NCBI RefSeq assembly: GCF_000429945.1 | Contig: NZ_AUCV01000046.1 | Coordinates: 1-51,598, forward strand | From: Desulfogranum japonicum DSM 18378 | Lineage (GTDB): Bacteria > Desulfobacterota > Desulfobulbia > Desulfobulbales > Desulfobulbaceae | DNA length: 51,598 nucleotides | Direction: 5' to 3' | Part shown: piece after piece, positions 35,684 through 45,596 of the stretch | Position numbering within the stretch: position 1 is the first letter of the stretch | Layout of the letters: each line of letters opens with the position of its first letter | The notes under the pieces: generated by a model | What the model was told of the DNA's origin: nothing | The model's input: only the letters and a program-made list of their open reading frames with translations | Database searches by the model: none | Program-made: the position numbers and the translations under genes

Positions 35684-37465
35684 ATGACACCCAAACATAT
35701 CTATGCACCACCGACCAACAAGGCTAAATCCAGGCTCCGCAAACTGCTACCCTTTTTGCGCTGGTGGGGATTTATCGGATGGGACACAATAAAAGCCGAC
35801 CTTTTAGCCGGTATCACTGGTGCTGTCATCGTTCTTCCCCAAGGTGTAGCCTTTGCCATGATTGCTGGTCTTCCACCGGAATATGGCCTCTACACTGCTA
35901 TTATCACCCCTGTCGTTGCAGCGCTTTTCGGCTCTTCCCTGCATCTGATATCCGGTCCTACAACAGCAATCTCAATCGTTGTTTTCAGTACCGTCAGCAG
36001 TTTTGCCGAACCCGGTAGTGCTGAATATATAAGACTTGTGTTGACGTTGACATTCCTTGCCGGAGTGTATCAACTCGCCTTTGGTCTGGCCAGACTGGGA
36101 ACGCTCGTCAATTTTGTCTCTCATTCAGTGGTTATTGGGTTTACTTCAGGTGCGGCAATTCTCATCGCCACGAGTCAACTGAAGCATGTCCTGGGTATCA
36201 AGCTGCCTGGTAGCCACGATTTTTTCGAAGTATGGTTGAATATTTTCGGTATGCTGAATCAAGTCAACCTGTTTGTTTTTGCCGTGGCCATGGTCACACT
36301 GATTTTCGCGGTCTATTTTCGGGCAAAGATTCCGCGCTGGCCGGGAATGCTCTTTGCCATGGTCATAGGTAGCCTCCTCTCTCTTCTGCTTCATGGCAGT
36401 GAGCACGGTGTCACCCTGGTCGGCCAGATGCCGGCCAAACTTCCGCCATTGTCCCTGCCGGATTTTTCCGTCGAGACCGTTCGTGAACTGGCACCCGATG
36501 CACTGGCGGTCGCCCTTCTTGGACTTATTGAGGCTCTGTCCATTGGTAGGTCCATAGCGGCAAAATCCCACCAACCCATAGATGGCAACCAGGAGTTCAT
36601 CGGCCAGGGTTTGTCCAACGTTATTGGGTGTTTTTTTTCCAGCTACGCCGGATCAGGTTCTTTCACCCGCTCCGGTATCAATTACCAGGCCGGTGCCATA
36701 ACCCCTCTCTCCGCAGTGTTTGCAGCAGTGTTCCTGGCATTACTCCTGTTGCTTGTCGCTCCTCTGACGGCGTATCTGCCTATCGCTGCCATGGGAGGCA
36801 TCATCCTTATGGTTGCCTATCATCTTATTGATGTGCATCATATCCGCACCATCCTGAAAACCAGTAAAGAAGAAACTGCGGTTATGATGACCACATTTTT
36901 TGCAACCCTTTTCCTCGACCTGGAGTTTGCCATCTACATAGGAGTGCTGCTCTCGTTGATTCTTTACCTGAATCGTACCGCCCATCCACGCATCATCAAT
37001 CTCGCGCCCAATTTGCATCCAGAGATCGCTGGCCCCCCACTTATCGAATCAGAGGCCGAGTGTTCCTTTTTGAAGATTATTCGTATTGACGGTCCACTGT
37101 TTTTTGGTGCCGTGAATCATATAAGCGAATTTTTATATAATATTGATAAAACGCTCCCTCGCAAACGCCATGTGCTGATACTCGGTTGTGGCATCAATTT
37201 TATCGATATCGCCGGCGCTGAACTACTTGCCCAGGAAGCAAAGCGCCGCGCCAGCCAGCGAGGGGGCCTCTACCTCTGCGAATTGCAGCCCCAAGTATAC
37301 AATATACTGGAACGAGGAGGCTATTTGGATCAGATCGGCAAAAATAATATTTTTGTCACCCAGCAAGAAGCCGTCAACACAATAATGCTTAAAGTTGATC
37401 CAATTCTCTGTCGAAATTGCCTGAGCCCTATATTCAAACAGTGCAAAGATCTCGCTGAGGCATGA
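35684..37465 (+). CDS. SulP-family anion transporter with STAS domain
   Basis: 593 residues. An inner-membrane transporter for sulfate, bicarbonate or related anions with about 11-14 transmembrane segments (30-430). The family block LPQGVAFAMIAGLPPEYGLY and SGPTTA pore motif are intact, as is GSFTRSGINYQAGA. A cytosolic STAS domain (about 465-560) ends the protein, followed by a short Cys-containing tail (LCRNCLSPIFKQC). Substrate is not certain. It is expressed with the upstream kinase-like gene. Confidence 0.88.
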   Translation: MTPKHIYAPPTNKAKSRLRKLLPFLRWWGFIGWDTIKADLLAGITGAVIVLPQGVAFAMIAGLPPEYGLYTAIITPVVAALFGSSLHLISGPTTAISIVVFSTVSSFAEPGSAEYIRLVLTLTFLAGVYQLAFGLARLGTLVNFVSHSVVIGFTSGAAILIATSQLKHVLGIKLPGSHDFFEVWLNIFGMLNQVNLFVFAVAMVTLIFAVYFRAKIPRWPGMLFAMVIGSLLSLLLHGSEHGVTLVGQMPAKLPPLSLPDFSVETVRELAPDALAVALLGLIEALSIGRSIAAKSHQPIDGNQEFIGQGLSNVIGCFFSSYAGSGSFTRSGINYQAGAITPLSAVFAAVFLALLLLLVAPLTAYLPIAAMGGIILMVAYHLIDVHHIRTILKTSKEETAVMMTTFFATLFLDLEFAIYIGVLLSLILYLNRTAHPRIINLAPNLHPEIAGPPLIESEAECSFLKIIRIDGPLFFGAVNHISEFLYNIDKTLPRKRHVLILGCGINFIDIAGAELLAQEAKRRASQRGGLYLCELQPQVYNILERGGYLDQIGKNNIFVTQQEAVNTIMLKVDPILCRNCLSPIFKQCKDLAEA

Positions 37466-37564
37466 CGTTTTTGTTATATTGTGATTCACTCGACTGCCGG
37501 CTATAGATGGGCTTATGTAAACGCTGGCAGTCATGGGGGAATGCCAACATAGTTAGCTGTTGCG

Positions 37565-37620
37565 CCTGTAAACAGAGTAAATCTCGGCTCGAATTAAACG
37601 CCAATAAGAATGGTTATTGG
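37565..37620 (+). repeat. Right copy of the 56-bp direct repeat
   Basis: The second copy, 100 bases after the SulP stop. Here the terminal CCAATAA/TTATTGG hairpin is perfect. The rest of the gap from 37466 to 37948 contains no gene I recognise. Confidence 0.7.
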
Positions 37621-37948
37621 AACGAGGCAAAAGGGACTGTCCTAAAACTGGCAGCAGAATCTAGCTATCTTGCACAATCAGGCCGACGAGATATAGGAGT
37701 AATATCAAGTGTTGGCTGTTTAGTCAGCCACTCCCCCTTTGAACCGGTTGTGAGTATACATTTCCTATGAAACGGCACTTGCCGGTGTAATTTCACCTCT
37801 CAAAGGAGGAATCCCTAAGAGTCGCGGTTGTTTCGCTTCGAAGTTGCCTAACGCACTGTTTTTAGAGCGTAGTTATCCATTCGGCCTACCGAAGATACTT
37901 TTCGGGAGGCACCTGATCTTTGCCAAATTGTCTGTTGCCCATTATCTG

Positions 37949-38254
37949 CTAGTCAAATGTCGGGCAAGGTGGGTACTCGAATCCATGGGCAATTATACGT
38001 AAAATCGCTTCCATGTAAGGGGCTATGAACGTGTTGAAGTAGTTGCGCATTCGCTCCCATAATGCCCTGTTCGTCCTCAGCTTTGCCCTGGCTGCTTGAA
38101 ACAGCGGGCAGCAGAACTGCTGTACCTGATCAACAAGAAAAGCAAGCAACATCAGATGGATAAAAACAGCGCTCAAGTGTTTTTTGCCCAGGCCATAGTT
38201 GTGTCCGAGATTATAGCCCTGATGTTTCAGGGTATTGTAGCGGCTTGTCCTGCT
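37949..38254 (-). pseudogene. C-terminal remnant of a DDE transposase
   Basis: About 100 codons remain, with NTLKHQGYNLGHNYGLG, LMLLAFLVDQVQQFCC and LWERMRNYF, typical of the last section of IS4-superfamily transposases. The catalytic DDE core is missing: the frame runs straight into the histidine kinase gene at its upstream side. No terminal repeats could be assigned. Confidence 0.65.
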
Positions 38255-38263
38255 CCTTCACTA

Positions 38264-40015
38264 TCAAGATTGCTGTTGACGGCCAGGTCTTTTAATGGGG
38301 AGTTTGATCGTAAAGGTTGTCCCTCGTCCTGGGATTGTCTGAAAACTTAGACTACCTCCGTGCTTGGTTGCAATGACGTTGTAGGCAATGGCCAAACCTT
38401 GTCCTGTCCCTTTACCCACTGCCTTTGTCGTGAAAAAGGGATCGAAGATTCTCGGCTGGATCGCTTTCGGAATCCCACAGCCGGTATCGGAAATATGAAT
38501 GACAATTACTGATCCTTCCAACTCAGTTTTGATCGTAATCAGGCCTGGTTCTTTGTTTTCAGTCGATTCAATCCGTTCTTGGATAGTATGGGCACTATTA
38601 ACAAGGAGGTTGAGTAGTACTTGGCCTATTTCATTGGCCAGGCATGGAATTTGAGGCAGATCCGGTGCAAGGTCGAGGACAAGTTCAGCACAGTATTTCC
38701 ACTCATTCTTAGAGATCGTGGTCGTTACTTCGATAAGATGGTTCAGGTCGAGAAGCTCAAATTCCTTGCGGCCTGGATGGGAGAACTCCTTCATCGCCTG
38801 GACAATTGAGGTCACTCTGGTAATCCCCTCCCGGGACTGTTTGACAGCAATTGGAATTTCTGATTCCAGGTAGGACCAATCAGCCTTTTCCAGACACTCT
38901 TCAAACAGTGTTGAAGAAAAGTGTTCCTTTTGTGCGGCATCGGCAAGGGTGGTAATTATGTCGTTCAGTGCTACGAAGCTATCAGAAAGGAATTCAATAT
39001 TAGAGCTTACAAACTGGAGAGGGGTGTTGATTTCATGGGCTATCCCAGAAGCTAATTGGCCAATTGATTCGAGTTTGTTGGCCTGCAACCGCTCGATATG
39101 AAGTTTTTTTTGCTCCGCTATTAAATTATACTCATGGGTATTATCTGAAAAGACTAGAAGAAAGCCGTTGAACTTACGGCTGATATCGCACATGGCCGAG
39201 CATAGAACATCAATCTCTAACTGTCGGTCGTTCTTGAGAATGCTGTGATGTTCAACAATGACCTTTTGGCTATCGTTGAGTTTGTGGATTATTCCCTGAA
39301 GCCATGGGAATATTTCGTCATATTTTTTTCCGAACAGGGTTTGATTGATCATGTGAATAGATGAATCAATAGAATAAAAACGTTTGTCGTTCGCTACCTG
39401 GAGCCACTGTGCCGCGGCGTGATTGATTCGGTCGAGAATTCCCTGGTCGTTGAGTAGGATAACAGGCTGTGACAGACTTTCGAACAAAGTGAGATATTTG
39501 TTTTTCTCGTTGGTAATATTGCGATTTGCTACTTGTAGTTCCTGAATTTTCGCCGCATCGCTGCTGCTGGTCCATTCATGGACCAGACCCAACTCGATAC
39601 GGTCAAAAAAACGTTCCAGATAATGAGAGGCCCACTTTTTTTCTTCCGGAGTCAAAGGCTCCAGTTCAAGAAGGTCAAGGTAGCTTTGTCGATAATATTT
39701 AAAAAATCCAAGGAACATGGGGAGGGTGACCCCACGTTGCCGGTGTCTTTGTGCTTCAAGTATGCCAAAGGAGGCGATCATGTCATTGGTGTAGTCTTCA
39801 TCCGGGTGCAATTCAAGGTTATCTTGATGTTCGGTAAGCGATTTAAGAAGTGGTTCGGAAAGTCCGCTAATGGAGAGGCGCCAGGGTTCGACTAAAGTTG
39901 ATGTGTAGGCTGCGTAGCCATATTCGATGGCATAATGTAGGATGGAGTTCATCAACCAGTCTTCATTGCTTGAAACCAAGGCATGGAGCTTTGCATGAGG
40001 ATGGTTGGCTTTCAT
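38264..40015 (-). CDS. Sensor histidine kinase
   Basis: 583 residues from the ATG at 40015, chosen because AAGGAGG lies six bases upstream; a longer frame adds an unconserved leader. The N-terminal 180 residues hold a helical RsbRD-like segment ([19 protein letters not shown]), then a PAS-like region. HisKA has the phosphoacceptor His in [11 protein letters not shown], and the ATPase has N (LLVNSAH), G1 (SDTGCGIP), F (FDPFFTT) and G2 (GTGQGL) boxes. No transmembrane helix is seen, so it is cytosolic. No response regulator is adjacent. Its end abuts a transposase remnant. Confidence 0.85.
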   Translation of the reverse strand: MKANHPHAKLHALVSSNEDWLMNSILHYAIEYGYAAYTSTLVEPWRLSISGLSEPLLKSLTEHQDNLELHPDEDYTNDMIASFGILEAQRHRQRGVTLPMFLGFFKYYRQSYLDLLELEPLTPEEKKWASHYLERFFDRIELGLVHEWTSSSDAAKIQELQVANRNITNEKNKYLTLFESLSQPVILLNDQGILDRINHAAAQWLQVANDKRFYSIDSSIHMINQTLFGKKYDEIFPWLQGIIHKLNDSQKVIVEHHSILKNDRQLEIDVLCSAMCDISRKFNGFLLVFSDNTHEYNLIAEQKKLHIERLQANKLESIGQLASGIAHEINTPLQFVSSNIEFLSDSFVALNDIITTLADAAQKEHFSSTLFEECLEKADWSYLESEIPIAVKQSREGITRVTSIVQAMKEFSHPGRKEFELLDLNHLIEVTTTISKNEWKYCAELVLDLAPDLPQIPCLANEIGQVLLNLLVNSAHTIQERIESTENKEPGLITIKTELEGSVIVIHISDTGCGIPKAIQPRIFDPFFTTKAVGKGTGQGLAIAYNVIATKHGGSLSFQTIPGRGTTFTIKLPIKRPGRQQQS

Positions 40016-40091
40016 CCAAGACCTCCTTGAAAAGGGGAACGAACTATCAATTGAAATAGTTTCGACTTGATCTGACACCTCACTTGAAAAG

Positions 40092-40540
40092 ATGAGAGCT
40101 AGCAGTTTTGATTTCGGTGCCAACAAAAAAGCAAAACTAAAGGAGATAACCCTCATACTTCATGGTAACGAACGTATCGTAAAACACAAGATCGGATTAC
40201 TCAATCTGGCAGAAGAACTCTCTAAAGTCTCACGGGCATGCAAAATTATGGGCCTCTCAAGAGACACTCTTTATCGCTATAAGACAGCAGCTGAAGAAAG
40301 AGGCGTTGACGCCCTGATCGACAATAACTGACGCAAGCCTAAGATTAAAAACAGAGTCGATGAATTGACAGAAAAAACCGTGGTTTCACATGCTATCGAG
40401 CAATCGACTCATGACAGGTACGTGCGAGTAATGAGCCGAGAAAACGTTGGGTTTTCATCTCTCCTCGAGTGAAGATGCGTTTGGATCAGACATGAGCTTG
40501 GCCATTTAAGGATCGCCTGGCGGCTCAGGAAGAAAAAACG
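40092..40540 (+). pseudogene. IS481-type transposase remnant
   Basis: The first 79 codons encode the N-terminal helix-turn-helix of an IS481 transposase (RIVKHKIGLLNLAEELSK, ACKIMGLSRDTLYRYK). A TGA ends the frame, yet coding similarity continues: KIKNRVDELTEK and AIEQ in the same frame, then VFISPR in another frame, then VWIRHEL. So it has at least one nonsense and two frameshift mutations. The DDE domain is gone. Confidence 0.75.
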
Positions 40541-40564
40541 GTTTAGAAAAAAATGATTCTGACC

Positions 40565-40662
40565 TAGGCCCAAGTCCAAGTGAGGTAGTACAGGTGGCCG
40601 GATAAAGGGGCTTAGCCTGACGGCTATGGGGCTGTGGGAAAGACTCCACCCGGCTACCCGAT
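40565..40662 (+). mobile_element. Group II intron 3'-end remnant
   Basis: The end GACTCCACCCGGCTACCCGAT matches the intron end at 42942-42962 (ACTCCCCCGGCTACCCGAT), including the CTACCCGAT terminus. Domain V upstream is degenerate and the rest of the intron is absent, replaced by IS481 debris. The base after the junction begins TGGGC, so the downstream exon reads as an attC-like GTTGGGC half-site. Confidence 0.55.
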
Positions 40663-40673
40663 TGGGCATTATT

Positions 40674-41528
40674 TCAAACTTGTGCTTTCATCAAATGCCC
40701 GAAATTACCAACCATTAACTTGTCGGTACGATTAACGAAAAATTTTGCATTGATTTCATCCGGCCCAATATCTTCAGCTTGTGTGAATCCGATAGCTTTT
40801 AAATCCGCTACCAGAGAGTTTGGATCAAAAAAACTTCGCCAAGGTTCTCCGGCAGCCGCAATTTTTCGGGCTATTAATCGGAATACAAATCGACGTAAAA
40901 AATTCTGTGAAGAAGGTGGAGTGGTATAATCAAATATAATTTCACTTCCGGAAGGTGTTGATGAGGAAATGTAATTCATCGTTGCCATCATCGTTTCTCT
41001 GTTCAGATACATTGTTACGCCAAGCCACGAAAAAAAGGATGGCTCGTCCGTCTTGAATCCAGCTTCATGCAACTGATCTGCTAACATCTGATTTTCAAAA
41101 TCTATTGGAGCCAGAATCAAATTATTTGGTATGGGGATCTTTGCGGCATCAAGTTGCTGGCGTTTCCATTTTTGTGTGGCTGGATGGTCAACCTCAATTA
41201 CTTTCAAACCGTCATTTGAATACGGATTACGATAGGCAAACGTATCAAGGCCGGCACCAAGAATAACATACTGACGGACACCGCGCTTGATGGCAACAGA
41301 TAGTTCATCTTCAACAAATTTACTACGTGCGACAACGATAGCCCTGAGATAGCTGTGCAACCTTGTCTTGAACTTTCGTTTTTCTGAATGAATTGCTGAA
41401 ACATCTTGAGGGTCGATAATGTCTAACGATAGATGGTCTTCGAATACCTTGGGATTATCAAGGATTTGATGTGCTGCTCGCATCATTGCAACTTTTTTGG
41501 CGGTTAAACTGGGACCATTTTGTTTCAT
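40674..41528 (-). CDS. SAM-dependent methyltransferase (TIGR00027/LCMT-like)
   Basis: 284 residues of the leucine-carboxyl-methyltransferase-like superfamily. SAM-binding motif I is VILGAGLDTFAYR, then VIEVDHPATQKWK, then the SWLGVTMYL segment. Target unknown; some relatives modify polyketides or small molecules. The gene starts 29 bases after the attC-like core at 41557-41563, fitting a cassette position. Its downstream side ends in the group II intron remnant. Confidence 0.8.
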   Translation of the reverse strand: MKQNGPSLTAKKVAMMRAAHQILDNPKVFEDHLSLDIIDPQDVSAIHSEKRKFKTRLHSYLRAIVVARSKFVEDELSVAIKRGVRQYVILGAGLDTFAYRNPYSNDGLKVIEVDHPATQKWKRQQLDAAKIPIPNNLILAPIDFENQMLADQLHEAGFKTDEPSFFSWLGVTMYLNRETMMATMNYISSSTPSGSEIIFDYTTPPSSQNFLRRFVFRLIARKIAAAGEPWRSFFDPNSLVADLKAIGFTQAEDIGPDEINAKFFVNRTDKLMVGNFGHLMKAQV

Positions 41529-41556
41529 CTATCTCTGTCCTTCGGATGGGTGGCAT

Positions 41557-41676
41557 GTCCAACGTTCTGCGTGAACGGCCGGGAAAACGAGCTGTGCCTA
41601 TTTAATGTAAAGTTCATTGATGACTGCGTTAAAGCTAAAAATAGCATCGTTTTCTCGATCCGCTGTCCACGCAGTG
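41557..41676 (-). other. attC-like site interrupted by a group II intron
   Basis: On the minus strand the 3' core is GTTGGAC (41563-41557), a perfect GTTRRRY. Long imperfect arms pair CTGCGTG with CACGCAG and GAAAACGA with TCGTTTTC, with unpaired bases typical of attC. The opposite core half appears on the far side of the intron as TTATAC (42961-42966), giving a reconstructed outer GTTATAC. The gene pyrF lies upstream and the methyltransferase downstream. Confidence 0.65.
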
Positions 41677-42962
41677 GTGTGCGTCCGGTATGGGCGTGAA
41701 CTCATGGGGTTAAATTCCCTTGTAAGTATTCCATGTAACGTTTTGAAACGTAACACAAATTACTAGCCGAAGGCAAGGGCGTTACCGCGAGGTAGGGTCG
41801 GAAGGAAGATGGAGTGCAAACTTGTGAGCTGACGGACAGAAACGTCATACAAGGCCGAGTCTCTGGGTAAGGCAAGCACCACATGTCAATGCCCAAGGAA
41901 CAGGAAATACGGTAAATGGCGTGGTTGTACAAGGGAAGTTCACGTTCTTATTCGGGGAGGCCTCTACGGTATGCGATCCAACTCCCGTTGGAAAGCGCTT
42001 TGCATGGCAACATGTCTGGTGGCCGGGCAGGAGTCAGCAGAGATCATAGCAGTTCGCCGCCAGCGGAGTAAGGACTGAATCCAGAGAAGGGAAAAGGCCC
42101 GTCATGCTCGGCTAGTGAGATGAACCTGACCGGGGGGAGCAATTGGTCGGCGCGTTGACGATAAGCCCGATTCCGAAGAATACCTGTTGGAGCGGATTCT
42201 TTCCCGTGCCAACCTGAGTGAAGCCTGGAAACACAAGGCCAACCGTGGAGCGCCAGGTGTGGATAACATGGTCCTTGACGACTTCATGGCCTATGCTTGG
42301 GAGCACTGGCCAGAGATTCGTTCATCCATCTTTGCAGACAGTTATAAATCTTCGGATTCTACGCTTACCCCTACCGGCCAAACGTGTAGATATCCCAAAG
42401 GCAACAGGGGGGACTCGTCCTCTGGGGATTCCTGCCGTCCTTGACCGCTTGATTCAACAGGCCGTCGAAGTCTGCGGTTATCTGCCCAGGTCTTGGTGCC
42501 GATAAGCATTTACCGGACGGAGCTGGGGCGTTGTTTCCATGGACTATAGACTGTTCAAGTTGGCAGAGTATTTACATGGCTGGATGGAGTATTACGGGAT
42601 ATCGGGGCTGTATCGGGCAAAACCCGAACTCTACCAATGGTTACGTCGTAGGGTACGCATGTGCTACTTGAAGCCGTGGCGTTACTGCCGCACTAAGGTT
42701 CGCGAGCTAACCAAGCTCGGTACCTTCCTGCGAACTGCCATCTCGCTCGGTTTGAGCCGGAAAGGCCCGTGGAGATTATCCCGTACATTGGCAACTCAGT
42801 CTGGAATGACCAATCAATGGCTTAAGAATCAAGGTTTGCTTTCTATCAAAGATCTATGGGTAAAGATTCATTACCCGGCTACGGCTCGAGCTCATGGGAA
42901 CCGCCAAGTGCGGACCCGCTTGCTTGGTGGTGTGGGGGCAGAGACTCCCCCGGCTACCCGAT
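41677..42962 (+). mobile_element. Group II intron with large internal deletion
   Basis: It starts GTGTGCGTCCGGTATGGGCG, a typical bacterial domain I start, and shares ACTAGCCGAAGGCAAGGGCG and the ACAAGGCCGAGTCTC segment with the intron at 51308. It ends in a domain V-like GAACCGCC...GGTGG hairpin and CTACCCGAT. The 1286-base length and broken protein show it cannot move alone. It is class C-like by its attC insertion. Confidence 0.75.
42140..42905 (+). pseudogene. ltrA: Group II intron reverse transcriptase/maturase, broken
   Basis: The N-terminal RT piece (LERILSRANLSEAWKHK, NRGAPGVDNM) runs to about 42350 and continues in another frame as RVDIPKATGGTRPLGIP and LDRLIQQA to about 42465. The catalytic core with the YADD box is deleted. 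The maturase C-terminus resumes near 42548 (LHGWMEYYGISG, WLRRRVRMCYLKPW, SLGLSRKGPW). So there is one frameshift and one large deletion. Confidence 0.8.
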
Positions 42963-43783
42963 TATACTATTTTTCTGTATCTGTTAATTTCGTCTCGCAA
43001 TTCTAACGCAACAGCCCTTGCTGCCTCGGCAAAATCACCACCGCTACTTGCGTACAAAACGCTTCTTGATGAACTGATGATCATCCCCGTGCCATCGTTG
43101 GTCTGACCCGATTTTACCATTGCCTCTACATCTCCACCTTGAGCACCAACTCCGGGTACAAGCAATGGCATGTCACCTACTATTTTTCTTATTTCTAACA
43201 TTTGGGATGGCCACGTCGCTCCAACGACGAGCAGACAATTTTTGTTTGTATTCCAATGTTTGCTGGCTACCTGAGCTATGCGTTTGTATAATGGTTCACC
43301 GTCAATCTCTAAATCTTGAACATCACCTGCTCCTGGATTAGATGTGCGACACAAAAGTATGGTTCCTCTATCCTTATATGACAAAAACGGCTCTACAGAA
43401 TCGCGGCCCAAATACGGGTTAACCGTCACCGCATCTACCCCATACCGTTCAAATGCCTCGATTGCATATTTTTGTGCGGTGCTACCTATATCTCCTCGCT
43501 TCGCATCTAAGATAACAGGAATGTGCGGATAGAATTTCTTTATATAATCTATTGTTTGTTCAAGTTGTTTCTCAGCAGATACGGCTGAAAAGTAGGCTAT
43601 TTGCGGCTTAAACGCACAAACCAAATCATGGGTTGCATCAATAATTGCTTTATTAAAATGAAATATCGATTCTGAGATATTTTTCAATTGCTCGGGAAAA
43701 CGTGATAAATCTGGATCAAGTCCAACACAAACCAAAGAATTGTTTTGTTGCCAAATGGCTTTTAGTTTTTTATTAAATCTCAC
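42962..43783 (-). CDS. pyrF: Orotidine 5'-phosphate decarboxylase, type 2
   Basis: 273 residues of the long pyrF form; converts OMP to UMP. Core motifs are LVCVGLDPDL, AFKPQIAYFSA, the catalytic DAKRGDIGSTAQKYA (Lys/Asp pairs) and PLLVPGVGAQGGD. The GTG at 43783 follows AGGAGC by five bases, while longer frames run into the attC-like site. The stop overlaps the junction of the group II intron. If it is the only copy, an essential pyrimidine gene sits in a cassette. Confidence 0.9.
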   Translation of the reverse strand: MRFNKKLKAIWQQNNSLVCVGLDPDLSRFPEQLKNISESIFHFNKAIIDATHDLVCAFKPQIAYFSAVSAEKQLEQTIDYIKKFYPHIPVILDAKRGDIGSTAQKYAIEAFERYGVDAVTVNPYLGRDSVEPFLSYKDRGTILLCRTSNPGAGDVQDLEIDGEPLYKRIAQVASKHWNTNKNCLLVVGATWPSQMLEIRKIVGDMPLLVPGVGAQGGDVEAMVKSGQTNDGTGMIISSSRSVLYASSGGDFAEAARAVALELRDEINRYRKIV

Positions 43784-43803
43784 CTGTGCTCCTATGAAGT
43801 ATA

Positions 43804-43840
43804 GCATGAACATCTGCGGCTTGTCCGCAGAATGTTATTG
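43804..43840 (-). other. Short attC-like site upstream of pyrF
   Basis: An AAC-AT-CTGCGG arm and its partner CCGCAG-AAT-GTT enclose a five-base loop. Minus-strand outer cores read CAATAAC and GTTCATG. It lies 20 bases before the pyrF start, in the usual cassette-junction position. The structure is short (37 bases), and a simple hairpin is the alternative. Confidence 0.5.
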
Positions 43841-43944
43841 TCGGAATTAAATATCGCGCCTCTGAATTTCTTAAATTTCCAGATACTTATCATGGGTGAT
43901 TCTGATATTCCTGCATCCTCCGTGTCGGCAGTAAGCCGGCTGAG

Positions 43945-45171
43945 TTAGCGCACGGGTGGAAACATGTTCTCCTTGTGCAAAACAACGCGTCTCTTCTCAC
44001 CATCACGCAGAATTTCCAGTTCGATCGCACCTTCTGTATCCTCGCTTATAAATAATTTCATTAAATCCAGTGCGGAGAAATTCATCGCTTTGGAGTTATT
44101 GAGTCGAATTACTTCATCGCCAATTTTCAGTCCCATTTTGGCTGCAGGAGAATTGGGCCAGTAACCGACTACCAGCAGTTTCTCATCCTGTTTGTCCAAA
44201 TTCAGGCCGTAAATGGGGAAATTGTCCATGAAGGGTTTACCATTGGGTACTAAGGTCATCAGGCCGTTCGGGTAATCCAATGTGACTGTGTACCGGCTCA
44301 AGATATGGTTGCCGATGAGGAGTTGTCCGTTTTTGGAGAGATGGGAGAAGGTTGGAACATTATGGAAGAGCAAGTCATCGATTTTGAGGTCATCCAGTCG
44401 CACCGCATGATCTTCCTCGGAAAGTCCGCCAATTCCCTTCGACATGCTGCCTATGGCTTTGATCGTCTTACCACGTTTGTAACCATTGGTTTTTTTGACC
44501 ATATAGCTAGGGATTAAACAAACAGGAGCGCCGGTATCAATGAGTACGGTATCATGGATCTCGTTGTCCACAACGCAATCAATGGCCGGAGCAAAGCCGT
44601 TTTTCGCATCAATGGTGAAAGGTATGGTGATACCTCCCATTGGCGGTGCGTGCTGTGTCCTGGGAGGCGAGAGAATTAGGGTATTGTTGGTGAAATCAAT
44701 TGTTGTCACAAAGTATCGCAGGAAATTGGAGCCAATCACCCCTGCAACATCCTTGAAATTGAGAAAGGACATGTCTATGACCCCCGCAGCACACTGGGCA
44801 ACTTCCTGAGTACCGACTCTCAGGCTGTTCAGGGTAATTAAATCGATTTCTTTACTGTTGCCGCCGCTCCCCCGCATGGCTACTTTGACACCTTGCGGCA
44901 GCTTGAGTTCCTCCGCCACTTCTTTACGAACGATGGTGAGCGCGGCCGTATCAAGCATAAAGGTGTATTCTTTTGGTGAATTATTGATCCGGGCCTTGAT
45001 GAGAATCGGATGCCCCGTGAGGGTGAAAGGAACCACCGCCGGGGTTACGTTCGTTGAGACAAGCTGGCCGCCGTTGACGGTCTTGATTGCTTTGACGATG
45101 GAACAACCGTTTAAATAAATCAGGGAAAACAACAGGACCAACCAACAAACAACTCTCGGTGCACTTTTCAT
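43945..45171 (-). CDS. Lipoprotein with two retropepsin-like domains and a PDZ domain
   Basis: 408 residues. The signal peptide ends in lipobox LNGC at about residue 23. Two aspartic-protease-like halves follow: the first has FMLDTAA (the usual DTG is DTA) with a later VIGSNFL, the second has VLIDTGAPV and LLIGNHIL. The C-terminal PDZ domain has SPAAKMGLKIGDEVIRLN. The pairing of a degenerate and an intact half suggests a single-chain pseudo-dimer that cleaves or binds peptides in the periplasm. This is inferred; homologous bacterial retropepsin lipoproteins are poorly studied. Confidence 0.8.
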   Translation of the reverse strand: MKSAPRVVCWLVLLFSLIYLNGCSIVKAIKTVNGGQLVSTNVTPAVVPFTLTGHPILIKARINNSPKEYTFMLDTAALTIVRKEVAEELKLPQGVKVAMRGSGGNSKEIDLITLNSLRVGTQEVAQCAAGVIDMSFLNFKDVAGVIGSNFLRYFVTTIDFTNNTLILSPPRTQHAPPMGGITIPFTIDAKNGFAPAIDCVVDNEIHDTVLIDTGAPVCLIPSYMVKKTNGYKRGKTIKAIGSMSKGIGGLSEEDHAVRLDDLKIDDLLFHNVPTFSHLSKNGQLLIGNHILSRYTVTLDYPNGLMTLVPNGKPFMDNFPIYGLNLDKQDEKLLVVGYWPNSPAAKMGLKIGDEVIRLNNSKAMNFSALDLMKLFISEDTEGAIELEILRDGEKRRVVLHKENMFPPVR

Positions 45172-45596
45172 TCTCGTCCTCGCGCCGTTGCTTTATTGTA
45201 AATAATTTGGATTGTCAGATCGCCTTTTCGAGCGGTGAGGTGATAAGCAACTACTATTTAAAGTAGCCCTAAAAAGATCAACGATCCGCTAAGACCGAGG
45301 TTATAAGCCGCTTCATCCGAAAAAACAGCAAAATGTATCCTTGTCAATTTCCTTGTTGTTTCGGATTTAGGGGAGCCCTGTCCAGGAGGTTGTCAGGAGA
45401 AGATTTTCGCCTACACAAAATCAAGAAGTTACAGGTGATGTTATATCCCGCTACTGACTTCTTTGGCGTTGGAAAGGGAATTTTTGGACGCTTTAACCAG
45501 CTGTTTTTGAGTTGTTTTATTTGCCACCCATAAATCTGAAACAATCAGCATTTCGCTTATACCCTGTTGTTTAACTCTCTCGTTCCCCTCACCAGC
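45172..45596. other. Gap with a 12-bp hairpin, no gene
   Basis: Arms ATCCGAAAAAAC (45315-45326) and GTTGTTTCGGAT (45355-45366) match at 11 of 12 positions around a 28-base loop. It keeps the AAC/GTT ends of an attC but lacks a clear core, and it could be a terminator for the Fic gene. No coding frame is convincing. Confidence 0.4.

Noticed and set aside
34663-37620. The 56-bp repeats as attC sites
   Set aside because: They contain a short hairpin but lack GTTRRRY-type cores at both ends and differ from the attC-like sites further right.
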